Shown piece after piece: positions 7,622 through 16,286 of a stretch of DNA of 64,000 bases; position 1 is the stretch's first letter, and each line of letters starts with the position of its first letter. Origin of the DNA: Alkalibacterium sp046484155. GTDB taxonomy: Bacteria; Bacillota; Bacilli; Lactobacillales; Carnobacteriaceae_A. A program made the translations under genes and the position numbers. The stretch covers positions 1-64,000 of the forward strand of contig NZ_JAWOBT010000036.1 in NCBI RefSeq assembly GCF_046484155.1. Reading direction: 5' to 3'. The notes under the pieces are model-generated. The model worked only from the letters and a program-made list of their open reading frames with translations, searched no databases and was not told where the DNA came from.

Positions 7622-8315
7622 CCAGTATGAAGCGATACTTTTAGCCGCTGGTTCAGCCGAGCGATTCAAGCATCCCGCTCAGTTGAATAAAATACTGATG
7701 CCGTTAAACCAACGACCCGTATTTGATTATTCTCTTAAATTATTACTCGATGATGAAAAATGTTTAAAGATATGGTTCGTCATAAATTCCGAGGATCAGG
7801 CAATGATAAAAGACTTTGTCAAAGAATTATATGAAGAAGTGCCAGCCAAGATAAACTGGGTCCCCGGAGGTAAAGAAAGACAAGACAGCGTTTCGCGGGC
7901 CTTAAAGCAAGTATCCTGCAGCGATACTAGTAAAGTGCTCATCCATGATGCCGCGCGCCCTTTTTTAACAGTGGAATTACTTGATAAATTAATCGATAAA
8001 GGAAAAGATTCAGTGGCAGTAACACTAGGGATCCCGGCTAAGGATTCAATCAAACTTGTCAAAGATAGGCTGGTCTACCAGTCACTTTATCGACCGGAAG
8101 CGTGGCATATTCAAACACCTCAACTTTTTGATTGTCAGGTTTTAACTGAAGCCGTGAAAATGGCAGAAAAAGAGGGGTTTTATGGCAATGAGGAAGCTGA
8201 ACTTGTTGAGCGACTGGGGCATCCTGTCGAGATCATTGAAGGATCCGATTATAACTTTAAATTGACCACAGCGTTTGATTACCGAGTGGCGAAAATGCTT
8301 AAAGAAAACAAGTGA
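7614..8315 (+). CDS. ispD: 2-C-methyl-D-erythritol 4-phosphate cytidylyltransferase-like protein (IspD family)
   Basis: A 233-residue nucleotidyltransferase. AILLAAGSAERF is the CTP-binding loop, GGKERQDSV and HDAARPF are conserved family motifs, and TPQLF and FKLTT stand in the C-terminal half. IspD makes CDP-ME in the MEP isoprenoid pathway; the related TarI makes CDP-ribitol for teichoic acid. The loop lacks the usual PKQ-like segment (it reads HPAQLNK), and the partner ispF, normally next door in Bacilli, is absent. The real role could therefore differ. ATG 7614 overlaps the previous stop and follows AGGAAAG; a longer in-frame start at 7593 is less likely. Confidence 0.78.
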   Translation: MDNQYEAILLAAGSAERFKHPAQLNKILMPLNQRPVFDYSLKLLLDDEKCLKIWFVINSEDQAMIKDFVKELYEEVPAKINWVPGGKERQDSVSRALKQVSCSDTSKVLIHDAARPFLTVELLDKLIDKGKDSVAVTLGIPAKDSIKLVKDRLVYQSLYRPEAWHIQTPQLFDCQVLTEAVKMAEKEGFYGNEEAELVERLGHPVEIIEGSDYNFKLTTAFDYRVAKMLKENK

Positions 8316-8440
8316 AAAAGGACATGACAAGCTGAGCGTTTAAGGTTTTTTGTGGAAGAATGAACCAAATAATGGTATGTTAGTAGTGCTACGACTTTGA
8401 ATAAAATAACACTAATCGATAATATGGGGAGCGTTTTATT

Positions 8441-9919
8441 ATGACAGAAAAAATCCGTGTACGTTACGCACCGAGTCCAACAGGACATCTACACATCGGA
8501 AATGCACGTACGGCATTATTCAATTATTTGTTTGCCCGTCATCATGGTGGAGATTTCATTATTCGTATTGAGGACACCGATCAAAAAAGACAGATCGAAA
8601 CTGGCGAACAGAGTCAGTTGGACAATTTGAAATGGTTAGGAATCGATTGGGATGAAAGTCCAGCCGTTGGGGGACCTTATGGCCCTTACCGTCAGTCGGA
8701 ACGTAAAGATATCTATGATCCACTGATCGATCAATTGATGGTGAGCAACCGTGCCTATAACTGTTACTGTACGAGTGAAGAGCTGGAAACTGAACGTGAA
8801 GCGCAACGTGCGCGTGGCGAGATGCCCCATTACAGTGGGAAATGTGCGCATCTATCTGCTGCTGAACAGAAAGCGAAAGAAGAAGAAGGCATAACGCCGG
8901 TCATTCGCTTACGCGTTCCTAAGGGAAAAACGTTCACCTTTGATGATATGGTCAAAGGGGATATTACTTTTGAATCGGATTCTGTTGGTGGCGATTGGAT
9001 CATCCGTAAACGGGACGGCATGCCGACCTACAACTTTGCTGTGACCGTCGATGATCATTACATGAAAATCTCGCATGTCCTCAGAGGCGACGATCATATC
9101 GCCAATACGCCTAAACAAATGATGGTATATGATGCCTTTGAATGGAAAGCACCGCGCTTTGGGCATATGACGTTGATCATTAATGCTGAAACGGGTAAAA
9201 AATTAAGCAAACGTGATGAAACGATATTACAATTTATCGAACAGTACCGTGAACTGGGTTACATGCCCGAAGCGCTGTTCAACTTCATTACCCTGCTCGG
9301 ATGGTCTCCTGTAGGTGAAGATGAATTGTTCTCTAAAGAAGAATTCGTGGAAATGTTCGATTACAAACGTTTAGGAACATCTCCAGCAGCGTTTGATGCG
9401 AACAAATTAGAATGGATCAGTAATCAGTACATGAAGGACATGGACACAGACGAATTAACGCTGAAAGCCATTCCGCATTTAGTTGAAGCCGGTTATATTG
9501 AAGCCGATCCTTCAGAAGAAAAAAGCGAATGGGTTAAAAAATTAATCAGTCTTTACCAGGAACAAATGAGCTATGCTGCTGAAATCACGAAGCTTGCCAG
9601 TATATTCTTTGAAGATTCTCTAGACTGGTCAGACGAGTCTAGAGAAGTTCTTGAAGGTGAAACCGTACCGACTGTTCTAGAAGCCTTCACTGAACAACTT
9701 AAAACGGTTGAACCTTTTGAAGCGGATGCTATCAAAAAAGCGATCAAAGCTGTTCAAAAAGAAACAGGTATCAAAGGCAAAGATCTCTTCATGCCTATTC
9801 GCGTGGCCGTTTCAGGACATCAGCATGGCCCGCAGTTAAATGACACCATCGAATTGTTGGGCAGAGAAAAAGCGATCGCCAACATCAAAAAAACACAAGA
9901 TTTAATCAAATCCTTTTAA
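8441..9919 (+). CDS. gltX: Glutamyl-tRNA synthetase
   Basis: A 492-residue class I aminoacyl-tRNA synthetase that charges tRNA-Glu. In organisms without GlnRS it also charges tRNA-Gln, for later amidation. The HIGH-type motif is GHLHIG (15-20) in PSPTGHLHIGNA, and the KMSKS-type motif is KLSKR (254-258). The C-terminal helical anticodon-binding domain follows from about residue 320. Length is normal. It lies 125 bp behind the IspD-like gene; a GGGGAG ribosome-binding site precedes the ATG, and a terminator follows. Confidence 0.98.
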   Translation: MTEKIRVRYAPSPTGHLHIGNARTALFNYLFARHHGGDFIIRIEDTDQKRQIETGEQSQLDNLKWLGIDWDESPAVGGPYGPYRQSERKDIYDPLIDQLMVSNRAYNCYCTSEELETEREAQRARGEMPHYSGKCAHLSAAEQKAKEEEGITPVIRLRVPKGKTFTFDDMVKGDITFESDSVGGDWIIRKRDGMPTYNFAVTVDDHYMKISHVLRGDDHIANTPKQMMVYDAFEWKAPRFGHMTLIINAETGKKLSKRDETILQFIEQYRELGYMPEALFNFITLLGWSPVGEDELFSKEEFVEMFDYKRLGTSPAAFDANKLEWISNQYMKDMDTDELTLKAIPHLVEAGYIEADPSEEKSEWVKKLISLYQEQMSYAAEITKLASIFFEDSLDWSDESREVLEGETVPTVLEAFTEQLKTVEPFEADAIKKAIKAVQKETGIKGKDLFMPIRVAVSGHQHGPQLNDTIELLGREKAIANIKKTQDLIKSF

Positions 9920-9945
9920 AGCATAAACTGTTAAGAAAGGCTATG

Positions 9946-9996
9946 AAGCCATGCAACCAGGACTTTCTTTCAACCGGTTGCGTGGCTTTTCTTTTT
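9946..9996 (+). terminator. Intrinsic terminator after gltX
   Basis: Stem arms AAGCCATGCAACC (9946-9958) and GGTTGCGTGGCTT, with an 18-nt loop and a following T-rich run. It separates gltX from cysS; no T-box leader was recognised in the gap. Confidence 0.85.
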
Positions 9997-10073
9997 GACG
10001 TTTACAGGTATGCAGAAAACGTTCCATTTTTTATACTTAATACAATCACAGCAGAGGGGAGTCTCCTATTAAG

Positions 10074-11483
10074 ATGATACACATTTACAATACACTGACA
10101 CGCAAAAAAGAACCGTTTGTCCCTCTTGAAGAAGGGAAAGTAAAGATGTACGTTTGCGGACCCACGGTGTATAGTTACATCCATATCGGGAATGCCAGAA
10201 GCGCCGTAGCCTTTGATACCGTCCGCCGATATTTCACCTACAGAGGATACGACGTCAAGTATGTTTCAAACTTCACTGACGTTGACGACAAAATCATTCG
10301 GGCAGCCAAAGAATTAGGACAAACAGCGCCAGAAGTGGCAGACAAATTCATCGAAGCTTTTTATGCAGACACAGAAGCTTTAGAAGTGGAGAAACCAACA
10401 CATGCTCCGCGGGTGATGGAGAATATTCCAGACATCATAGCCTTTGTCGAAGCGCTGATCGAAAATGGGTATGCCTATGAATCTGATGGGGATGTCTACT
10501 ACCGCACGCGTCGGTTCAAGAAGTACGGCGAACTCAGTCGCATGTCTATAGACGATTTAGAGCTTGGTGCGAGCAACCGGGTGGGTGATGAAACAGATAA
10601 AAAAGAAGACCCGATCGACTTCGCTTTATGGAAAGCAGCCAAAGAAGGCGAAATCAGCTGGGATTCTCCTTGGGGTAAGGGCAGACCCGGCTGGCATATC
10701 GAGTGTTCTGTTATGGCCACAAAATACCTAGGTGACACGATAGATATACATGCTGGCGGTCAAGACTTGGCTTTTCCACATCACGAAAATGAAATCGCCC
10801 AGTCAGAGGCGAAAACGCATCAAACGTTCGCAAATTATTGGATGCATAATGGCTTCGTAACGATGAATGATGAAAAAATGAGCAAGTCCATTGGGAATGT
10901 GGTATTGATCAAAGACTTGCGTGAAAGACATGATCCAAAAGCCCTGCGTTTCTTTATGGCGACAGCTCATTATCGTCGTCCGATCAATTATTCCATTGAT
11001 GCGATAGAAGAAGCCAAGACTAACTTGAACCGCATCGAGACCGCTTATTTCAATGCCTCTCACCGTTTGGACCAGGCGCAAGCAACACGCGATACAGACT
11101 CCGGTGACTTGCAGCAGCTCGAAGCGTATAGAGCGGATTTCATCAAACATATGGATGATGATTTCCAGGCAGAAAATGGGATCACGGTAGTTTATGACCT
11201 TATCCGTTTCATTAACCGTTATATGGAGGCAGCGGATGTCTCCAGAAAAGTTCTTGAACGCGCCTTGGAGCTTATCGAAGAGTTCATGTATGTCTTTGGC
11301 ATAACCTTAAAGATCTCTGAAGAGCTGCTTGATGACGATGTTGAAAAACTGATCGAAGAAAGAGAAACAGCTCGCAAAGAACGCAACTTCCAGCGAGCAG
11401 ATGAGATTCGTGATCTCCTGAAAGAACAAAATATCCTACTGGAAGACACCCCTCAAGGCATACGCTGGAAACGAGGAGGATAG
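10074..11483 (+). CDS. cysS: Cysteinyl-tRNA synthetase
   Basis: A 469-residue class I synthetase that attaches cysteine to tRNA-Cys. The HIGH-type motif lies in CGPTVYSYIHIGNA (Cys28, HIG at 37-39) and KMSKS at 268-272. Zinc ligands expected for the family are visible as Cys28, Cys211 (in HIECSVMA) and the HHENE motif at 236-240. GAGGGGAG precedes the ATG. In Bacillus, cysE lies just before cysS; here it is absent. It is followed one base later by mrnC, so these two genes form one operon. Confidence 0.98.
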   Translation: MIHIYNTLTRKKEPFVPLEEGKVKMYVCGPTVYSYIHIGNARSAVAFDTVRRYFTYRGYDVKYVSNFTDVDDKIIRAAKELGQTAPEVADKFIEAFYADTEALEVEKPTHAPRVMENIPDIIAFVEALIENGYAYESDGDVYYRTRRFKKYGELSRMSIDDLELGASNRVGDETDKKEDPIDFALWKAAKEGEISWDSPWGKGRPGWHIECSVMATKYLGDTIDIHAGGQDLAFPHHENEIAQSEAKTHQTFANYWMHNGFVTMNDEKMSKSIGNVVLIKDLRERHDPKALRFFMATAHYRRPINYSIDAIEEAKTNLNRIETAYFNASHRLDQAQATRDTDSGDLQQLEAYRADFIKHMDDDFQAENGITVVYDLIRFINRYMEAADVSRKVLERALELIEEFMYVFGITLKISEELLDDDVEKLIEERETARKERNFQRADEIRDLLKEQNILLEDTPQGIRWKRGG

Positions 11484-11484
11484 G

Positions 11485-11883
11485 ATGAGTAAATCTGTGG
11501 ATCCTAAACTGTTAAACGGTTTGGCACTGGCTTACATGGGTGATGCTGTGTATGAACAAGCGGTAAGGGAGCACCTTATCTATACAGGCAAAACCAACCC
11601 CAACCGGCTGCATGTTTCTGCCACGTCCTATGTTTCAGCAAATGCTCAAGCTTACCTTGTGGGAAAGATGATGGAACAGCATGTGCTCACCGAAGAAGAA
11701 CTGAATTATTATAAACGAGGTCGCAATGCAAAGAGTTATTCAAAAGCGAAAAATACAGACTCCACGACCTACAGTCGGTCGACTGGGTTTGAGGCGCTGA
11801 TCGGCTTTTTATTTTTAACAGATCAGACCGAAAGACTGCGTGAGCTGATGACGTGGTGCATCAAAGAAATTGAAAAGATTTAA
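11485..11883 (+). CDS. mrnC: Mini-ribonuclease III
   Basis: A 132-residue RNase III-like catalytic domain without a double-stranded RNA-binding domain. Mini-III trims the ends of 23S rRNA precursors. The family motif LAYMGDAVYEQAVREHL lies near residues 13-29, with further acidic residues in EALIGFLFL near residues 100-108. The ATG sits one base after the cysS stop, with GAGGAGGA in the end of cysS serving as ribosome-binding site. The order cysS-mrnC-rlmB-yacP is conserved in Bacilli. Confidence 0.95.
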   Translation: MSKSVDPKLLNGLALAYMGDAVYEQAVREHLIYTGKTNPNRLHVSATSYVSANAQAYLVGKMMEQHVLTEEELNYYKRGRNAKSYSKAKNTDSTTYSRSTGFEALIGFLFLTDQTERLRELMTWCIKEIEKI

Positions 11884-11902
11884 AGAGAAAGGAGCTTGAA
11901 AC

Positions 11903-12709
11903 ATGGCGATAAAAAAACGAGAAAACTACAACGAAAAAGAGGAAACTGATAAACAGCTGGAGACGTCTATTGCAGACGATGAAATGGTATATGGAAGAAA
12001 CCCGGTGCTGGAAACCTTGAAGTCTGAACGTGATGTGAATAAATTGTTCGTTCAGGACGGTTTGACAGATAATAAAATCACTAAAGTACTCAATGAAGCG
12101 AAAAAGAGAAAAGTACAGCTGTCTTTTGTTCCCAAGTCCAAACTGGACCACTTGTCTGATGGTGGGAATCACCAGGGATTGGTACTGGCCGCAAGTCCAG
12201 TCAATTACGCCACTTTAGATGATCTGTTCGAAAAAGCCAAGGCGAAAAATGAAGAACCTTTCTTCATACTCCTGGACGGCATTGAAGATCCGCATAATCT
12301 GGGGTCTATTTTGAGGACAGCTGATGCAAGCGGGGTACATGGCGTCATCATTCCCAAGCGCAGGGCAGTCGGGTTGACCTCTACAGTAGCTAAAGCTTCA
12401 GCAGGAGCGATCGAACATGTCCTTGTCGCTCGCGTGACAAACATGGCACAAACGATAGATGAACTCAAAGACCGTGGTTTATGGATATTCGGTACAGATA
12501 TGAAAGGGAAAGACTACCGGTATTGGGAAGTCTCTTCACCGATCGGACTCGTCATTGGGAGTGAAGGGAAAGGGATTTCCCGCTTAGTGAAAGAGAAGGT
12601 GGATGAAACCTTATCTATCCCAATGGTTGGCGACGTTCAAAGTTTAAATGCGGGTGTGGCATCGAGTTTGTTGATGTACGAAGTGTTTAGAAAACGAAAT
12701 GCACTGTAA
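11903..12709 (+). CDS. rlmB: 23S rRNA (guanosine-2'-O)-methyltransferase RlmB-like
   Basis: A 268-residue SPOUT-class methyltransferase of the TrmH/RlmB family, which uses S-adenosylmethionine to methylate a 2'-hydroxyl of 23S rRNA (G2251 in E. coli). An N-terminal substrate-binding domain (VYGRNPVLETLKSER near residue 29) is followed by the knot domain with GIEDPHNLGSILRTA, VIGSEGKGI and SLNAGVASSLLMYE. A lysine-rich N-terminal tail of about 25 residues is extra. It lies 19 bp behind mrnC, with AGAAAGGAG upstream. Confidence 0.93.
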   Translation: MAIKKRENYNEKEETDKQLETSIADDEMVYGRNPVLETLKSERDVNKLFVQDGLTDNKITKVLNEAKKRKVQLSFVPKSKLDHLSDGGNHQGLVLAASPVNYATLDDLFEKAKAKNEEPFFILLDGIEDPHNLGSILRTADASGVHGVIIPKRRAVGLTSTVAKASAGAIEHVLVARVTNMAQTIDELKDRGLWIFGTDMKGKDYRYWEVSSPIGLVIGSEGKGISRLVKEKVDETLSIPMVGDVQSLNAGVASSLLMYEVFRKRNAL

Positions 12710-12745
12710 CCCTTTTATGAAAACAACTGAGAGGAGGGGAGTTAA

Positions 12746-13282
12746 GTGAAAAAAGAACTGCTGTATGTGGACGGGTACAACATGATCGGCGCCTGGCCTG
12801 AATTAGTGAAATTGAAACACCAGGATAAAATGGCAGATGCCAGGGATCTGCTATTACATGAACTGAGTAACTATGCCAAGTACGAAGGCATAGAGATCCG
12901 TATCGTCTTTGATGCGCAGCTGGTTCCCGGTATTACGCAGCGTTATGACAAATTCGATGTCGCTGTGATTTTTACAAAAGAAGGTGAGACTGCCGACAGT
13001 TTTATCGAAAAAGCAGTCGGCGATGAAAATCTGCTCATCACGCAGGTACAGGTCGCGACCTCGGACCTGGCGGAGCAGTGGATCATATTTCAAAAAGGCG
13101 CCACCCGTAAATCTGCGAATGAGCTGTATAAGGACATCAAACAGGCAAAAAAGAACATCGCCATCGACAGCGCCGTGTACCGCATGCAGACGAAGACGCG
13201 CAACTCCCCTCTGAAAGAGGAAGACCGCAAGAGACTCGAAGCGTTATATTTTGATATGGTAAAAAAAACACGTAATAAATAA
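12746..13282 (+). CDS. rae1: NYN-domain ribonuclease YacP/Rae1
   Basis: A 178-residue NYN (PIN-like) nuclease. Motifs: YVDGYNMIGAWPEL at the N-terminus, IVFDAQLVPG, VIFTKEGETADSFIEKAV with acidic active-site residues, and VATSDLAEQ. In B. subtilis the homologue Rae1 cuts mRNA inside the ribosomal A site. The start is GTG 12746, with GAGGAGGGGAG upstream. It closes the cysS-mrnC-rlmB operon and is followed by a terminator. Confidence 0.9.
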   Translation: MKKELLYVDGYNMIGAWPELVKLKHQDKMADARDLLLHELSNYAKYEGIEIRIVFDAQLVPGITQRYDKFDVAVIFTKEGETADSFIEKAVGDENLLITQVQVATSDLAEQWIIFQKGATRKSANELYKDIKQAKKNIAIDSAVYRMQTKTRNSPLKEEDRKRLEALYFDMVKKTRNK

Positions 13283-13296
13283 GTACTAATTTAATC

Positions 13297-13345
13297 AAGC
13301 CGACTCAATTATGACTAATTATGTCATTTTGGTCGGTTTTTTTCG
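13297..13345 (+). terminator. Intrinsic terminator after yacP/rae1
   Basis: Outer arms AAGCCGAC and GTCGGTTT, inner arms ATGAC and GTCAT, followed by a T-run. It ends the cysS operon. Confidence 0.75.
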
Positions 13346-13384
13346 TTTTTAATTAGAATTTACTCATAATGGCAAAAAAATTAA

Positions 13385-13413
13385 TGACTTAAAGATTAAA
13401 AAGTAAGTATAAT
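13385..13413 (+). promoter_or_regulatory. Promoter candidate for the SigH-like gene
   Basis: A perfect TATAAT (13408-13413) has TGACTT 17 bp upstream, only a partial -35 match. The start codon is about 90 bp downstream, leaving an untranslated leader without an obvious hairpin. Confidence 0.5.
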
Positions 13414-13505
13414 AAAATGAAACGCTTTCAAAGAATGCAAAATGACTGCCTTAAATGTGCTGTTCTGTTATTGCTAAAAAACAATAATCAGAGGGAGAAG
13501 AGAGG

Positions 13506-14129
13506 ATGCAACTTTATACAGAAAAAGAAGAGCCACAGACAAAGAAAACATACAAAGATATCAGTGATCCAGTAGTGGATGCATTGATTCTGCAAATTCG
13601 ATCAGGAAATGATTCAGTTTTTCCAGAACTTTTAGAACGGTGTGAATCCTTATTGAGAAAGTCGACATATCGACGGTTCATCAAAGGATATGAACGCGAA
13701 GACTTGTATCAGGAAGCGTGCCTGGTTCTAGTGGAGTCCATTGAAAAATATGAACTTGACAGAGGAATGAGCTTTAATCAATATGTTTGTTTGTCTCTAG
13801 ACAATCATTTTAATCGATTGATCAGGTGGAGCAATGCAATAAAAAGAAAATCATTTAAAGACTCTTTATCTTTGGAGGGAGTCTTGGAAGAAAACGGCTA
13901 TCAACTGGTGGGTCCTTCTAAAGCTCTCCAACCGGAAGATAAACCAATTGTTAATGAGACAATGGAAGAATACATAAAATATTTGTCTTCTTTCGAGAAA
14001 GAGGTATGTCTTAACTGCTTTTTGGGATATTCCTGTGATGAAATCGCAGAAGACTTAAATTGTTCTAGGGAAAAAGTTTTGAATGCCAAGCACCGGTGTA
14101 CTGAGAAGTACCGTAAGCATTTTATATAA
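13506..14129 (+). CDS. sigH: RNA polymerase sigma factor, SigH/ComX-like
   Basis: A 207-residue alternative sigma factor. Residues 20-110 resemble sigma region 2 (IRSGNDSVFPELLERCE, then YEREDLYQEACLVLVESIEKYELDRGMSFNQYV), and residues 155-205 form region 4 with a helix-turn-helix (CFLGYSCDEIAEDLNCSREKV). It sits where sigH lies in Bacillus, between yacP and rpmG-secE-nusG, so orthology by position is strong. In non-sporulating Lactobacillales such SigH homologues can drive late competence genes. GAGGGAGAAGAG precedes the ATG. A bidirectional terminator follows. Confidence 0.85.
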   Translation: MQLYTEKEEPQTKKTYKDISDPVVDALILQIRSGNDSVFPELLERCESLLRKSTYRRFIKGYEREDLYQEACLVLVESIEKYELDRGMSFNQYVCLSLDNHFNRLIRWSNAIKRKSFKDSLSLEGVLEENGYQLVGPSKALQPEDKPIVNETMEEYIKYLSSFEKEVCLNCFLGYSCDEIAEDLNCSREKVLNAKHRCTEKYRKHFI

Positions 14130-14190
14130 TGGAACAAAAATAGAGCAAACGTTTATAATGATCCTGTATTCATTGAATAGTTTCTAGTCA

Positions 14191-14222
14191 AAATAAAAAA
14201 GCCTCTCGGGCTTTTTTTATTT
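14191..14222. terminator. Bidirectional intrinsic terminator
   Basis: AAAAAAGCC-TCTC-GGGCTTTTTTT: a short GC stem with A-run and T-run on the two sides, shared by the sigma factor gene (plus) and the Gx-transporter-like gene (minus). Confidence 0.85.
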
Positions 14223-14227
14223 TGGTG

Positions 14228-14779
14228 CTATCTCTGCTGATTCAGTTCTTTTTCCCCCTCATGCATTTCTCTGAAGCGCTGGATGGTCGACACATGCTCC
14301 ATCAGGAAGTTAGCTGCGATCCCGATAGCTATCCCCGACAGGATGCCTACCGAAGACAGGACGGGAAGGTATAAGAGGACGGTCCACGTTTGGGCGATAC
14401 TACTCGCAACGAGCAGCTGCCCCAGGTTATGCAGGATGCCGCCCGTGGCACTCACGCCGATAATGCTGACGTGTTTTCCTCCAAAGAACTTGACGAACAG
14501 CATCCCGAAATAACTAAGGAGTGCCCCGGCAGCACTGTAAAGAAAGGTTGAAAGAGTGCCTCCGAGTAACGTCGTCATTAAGAGCCGCATCCAAACCACT
14601 GTAAAACTATCTTTAAAAGGAAGCGTATAGATGGCGATGATGATTATTAGATTAGCTATTCCCAACTTTGCACCGGGTGCAAAGGCGAAAGGGAAAGGAA
14701 TGCTGCGTTCGATCAAACCCAAGATAACAGCTTGGGCGGAAAGCAGCGAAATATAGATCATTTTTTGGGTGCGATTCAT
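14228..14779 (-). CDS. Gx transporter family membrane protein (heptaprenyl diphosphate synthase component I-like)
   Basis: A 183-residue protein with about five hydrophobic segments. Residues 21-46 read SIPFPFAFAPGAKLGIANLI, typical of the COG4769 or Gx transporter family, often labelled heptaprenyl diphosphate synthase component I. These proteins look like small-molecule membrane transporters; the substrate is not established. The start is ATG 14779 with GAAGGG six bases upstream; a 40-residue longer frame to 14899 has no ribosome-binding site. It is divergent from the FMN transferase gene apbE. Similar genes are found with FMN-binding or apbE genes in other Firmicutes, which suggests a flavin or quinone redox link. 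Confidence 0.82.
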   Translation of the reverse strand: MNRTQKMIYISLLSAQAVILGLIERSIPFPFAFAPGAKLGIANLIIIIAIYTLPFKDSFTVVWMRLLMTTLLGGTLSTFLYSAAGALLSYFGMLFVKFFGGKHVSIIGVSATGGILHNLGQLLVASSIAQTWTVLLYLPVLSSVGILSGIAIGIAANFLMEHVSTIQRFREMHEGEKELNQQR

Positions 14780-14955
14780 AAAAATCCCTTCTTTTCCACA
14801 CATACTTGTAATAGCTATAGTTTGCCACAAATAGAGCCAAGTTACTACGGTCACTAAAAAAATATTAAACCAGATCCAATCTTGTGAAAACGTAGACATA
14901 ATAGTGCTTTTCGGGTAATATATACAGAGAAAATGAATGGGAAGGATAATGGATA

Positions 14956-16014
14956 ATGAAAAAGCGCAATAACATGGCTTTTGCCTTGATAGGGCTACCT
15001 CTTTTCACGTTATTTTTAAGTGCTTGTGAAGAACAGGACCCAAGAGGACTGGCTGAGAGACCCATTGAACGCACGGAATTTTTACTTGGAACAGTTGCAA
15101 GCATTAAAGTATACAATGAAGGGCAAGAAGGGGCCTTGGATCTGGCTTTTGAACGTGTCACAGAACTTGATGAGTGGTTTGCGATGCAGAAAGAAGATTC
15201 CGAAATTTCAGAAGTGAACCGTCAAGCAGGAATAGCGCCGGTAGAAGTGTCTGAAGAAGTCTTTCACGTGATGGAGCGCGCTCTTTATTATGCGGAAGAA
15301 TCCGATGGGAAATTTGACCCGACCATTGGAGCAGTGACGAGTTTATGGAATATCGGACAGGAAGACGCAGCTGTCCCTGACCAGGATGAATTAGATGCCA
15401 TATTAGATGTCGTTGACTACAACTTAGTTGAGTTAAACGAAGAAGACCAGACCATTTTTCTTCAAGAAGAAGGAATGAAAATTGACTTGGGCGCGATTGC
15501 CAAAGGTTATATTACCGATGAGGCTGCACGGGTGCTGAAAGCAGAAGACGTGAATACCGCGATCATCGATTTAGGCGGGGATATCGTAGTCGTGGGTAAC
15601 AGTACGCGAGGTGAAGATGAACCTTGGCGTGTGGGGATTCAAGATCCTTATGGTGAACGTGGCGCCATACTCGGAATGATCGATCTTGCAGACAGCGCGA
15701 TTGTAACGTCAGGCATCTATGAACGCAATATCGAAGTGGATGGAAAGTCTTATCACCACTTAATGAACCCGGCAACAGGTTTTCCTGTCGAAAACAATAT
15801 ATCCGGTATCAGCATCATTGCAGACAATGCGATGGATGCAGATGCGATAGCGAACATTGCTTTTTCGAAGGGAGTGGAAGAGGGACTTGTCTATATTAAT
15901 GAGATGCCGGGTGTAGACGTCATCTATGTAACGAAAGATAAAGAAGTGTACGCTTCAGATAATGTCTTTGACCGAGTGGAAATTACAGATGAATCTTTTG
16001 AGAAAGTAGAATAG
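14956..16014 (+). CDS. apbE: FAD:protein FMN transferase (ApbE), lipoprotein
   Basis: A 352-residue extracellular lipoprotein. A lysine-rich start and hydrophobic segment end in the lipobox LSAC with Cys24. The mature part has the ApbE motifs IDLGAIAKGYI, AIIDLGGDI, AIVTSGIYER and HHLMNPATGFPVENN. ApbE cleaves FAD and attaches FMN to a threonine of partner flavoproteins, such as those used in flavin-based extracellular electron transfer. No FMN-acceptor protein is encoded nearby. GGGAAGGATAATGG supplies the ribosome-binding site. The gene sits in the sigH-rpmG interval and is followed at once by the rpmG promoter. Confidence 0.93.
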   Translation: MKKRNNMAFALIGLPLFTLFLSACEEQDPRGLAERPIERTEFLLGTVASIKVYNEGQEGALDLAFERVTELDEWFAMQKEDSEISEVNRQAGIAPVEVSEEVFHVMERALYYAEESDGKFDPTIGAVTSLWNIGQEDAAVPDQDELDAILDVVDYNLVELNEEDQTIFLQEEGMKIDLGAIAKGYITDEAARVLKAEDVNTAIIDLGGDIVVVGNSTRGEDEPWRVGIQDPYGERGAILGMIDLADSAIVTSGIYERNIEVDGKSYHHLMNPATGFPVENNISGISIIADNAMDADAIANIAFSKGVEEGLVYINEMPGVDVIYVTKDKEVYASDNVFDRVEITDESFEKVE

Positions 16015-16020
16015 ACTGAA

Positions 16021-16049
16021 TTGACAGTCTTTCATATAGATGTTAAAGT
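16021..16049 (+). promoter_or_regulatory. Promoter of rpmG-secE
   Basis: A perfect -35 TTGACA (16021-16026) and TAAAGT (16044-16049) are 17 bp apart, six bases after the apbE stop. The ribosomal/Sec genes are thus uncoupled from the inserted apbE. Confidence 0.7.
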
Positions 16050-16103
16050 GTAAAGGATACCGGATAAATTTAGATATGTAATGCGAAAAGCGAGGATAAA
16101 CCA

Positions 16104-16253
16104 ATGAAAAAAAAATTAGCATTAGCCTGTACGGAATGTGGATCACGAAACTACTCTAAAGAAGTAGGCGATAAAACTCGTACAGAGCGTTTAGAAATAA
16201 AAAAATACTGTCGTTATTGTAAAAAACACACATTGCACAGAGAAACAAAATAA
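16104..16253 (+). CDS. rpmG: 50S ribosomal protein L33, zinc-binding form
   Basis: A 49-residue basic protein read directly from the sequence. It carries two CxxC pairs (CTEC near residue 9, CRYC near residue 36) and ends KKHTLHRETK, which marks the zinc-containing L33 type. It is a small 50S subunit protein near the E site. A cGAGGA site precedes the ATG. It lies 33 bp before secE, the usual Bacilli order. Confidence 0.96.
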   Translation: MKKKLALACTECGSRNYSKEVGDKTRTERLEIKKYCRYCKKHTLHRETK

Positions 16254-16286
16254 AGGCGAGTGAAATGAAAGCGGAAGGAGAAATAC

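Noticed and set aside
13417..13431. ATGAAACGCTTTCAA before sigH as a catabolite-responsive element
   Set aside because: It is one base shorter than the palindromic consensus, so the half sites are out of register.
14780..14899. 40-residue N-terminal extension of the Gx-transporter-like protein
   Set aside because: No ribosome-binding site precedes 14899, while the ATG at 14779 has a good one and gives the normal family start.
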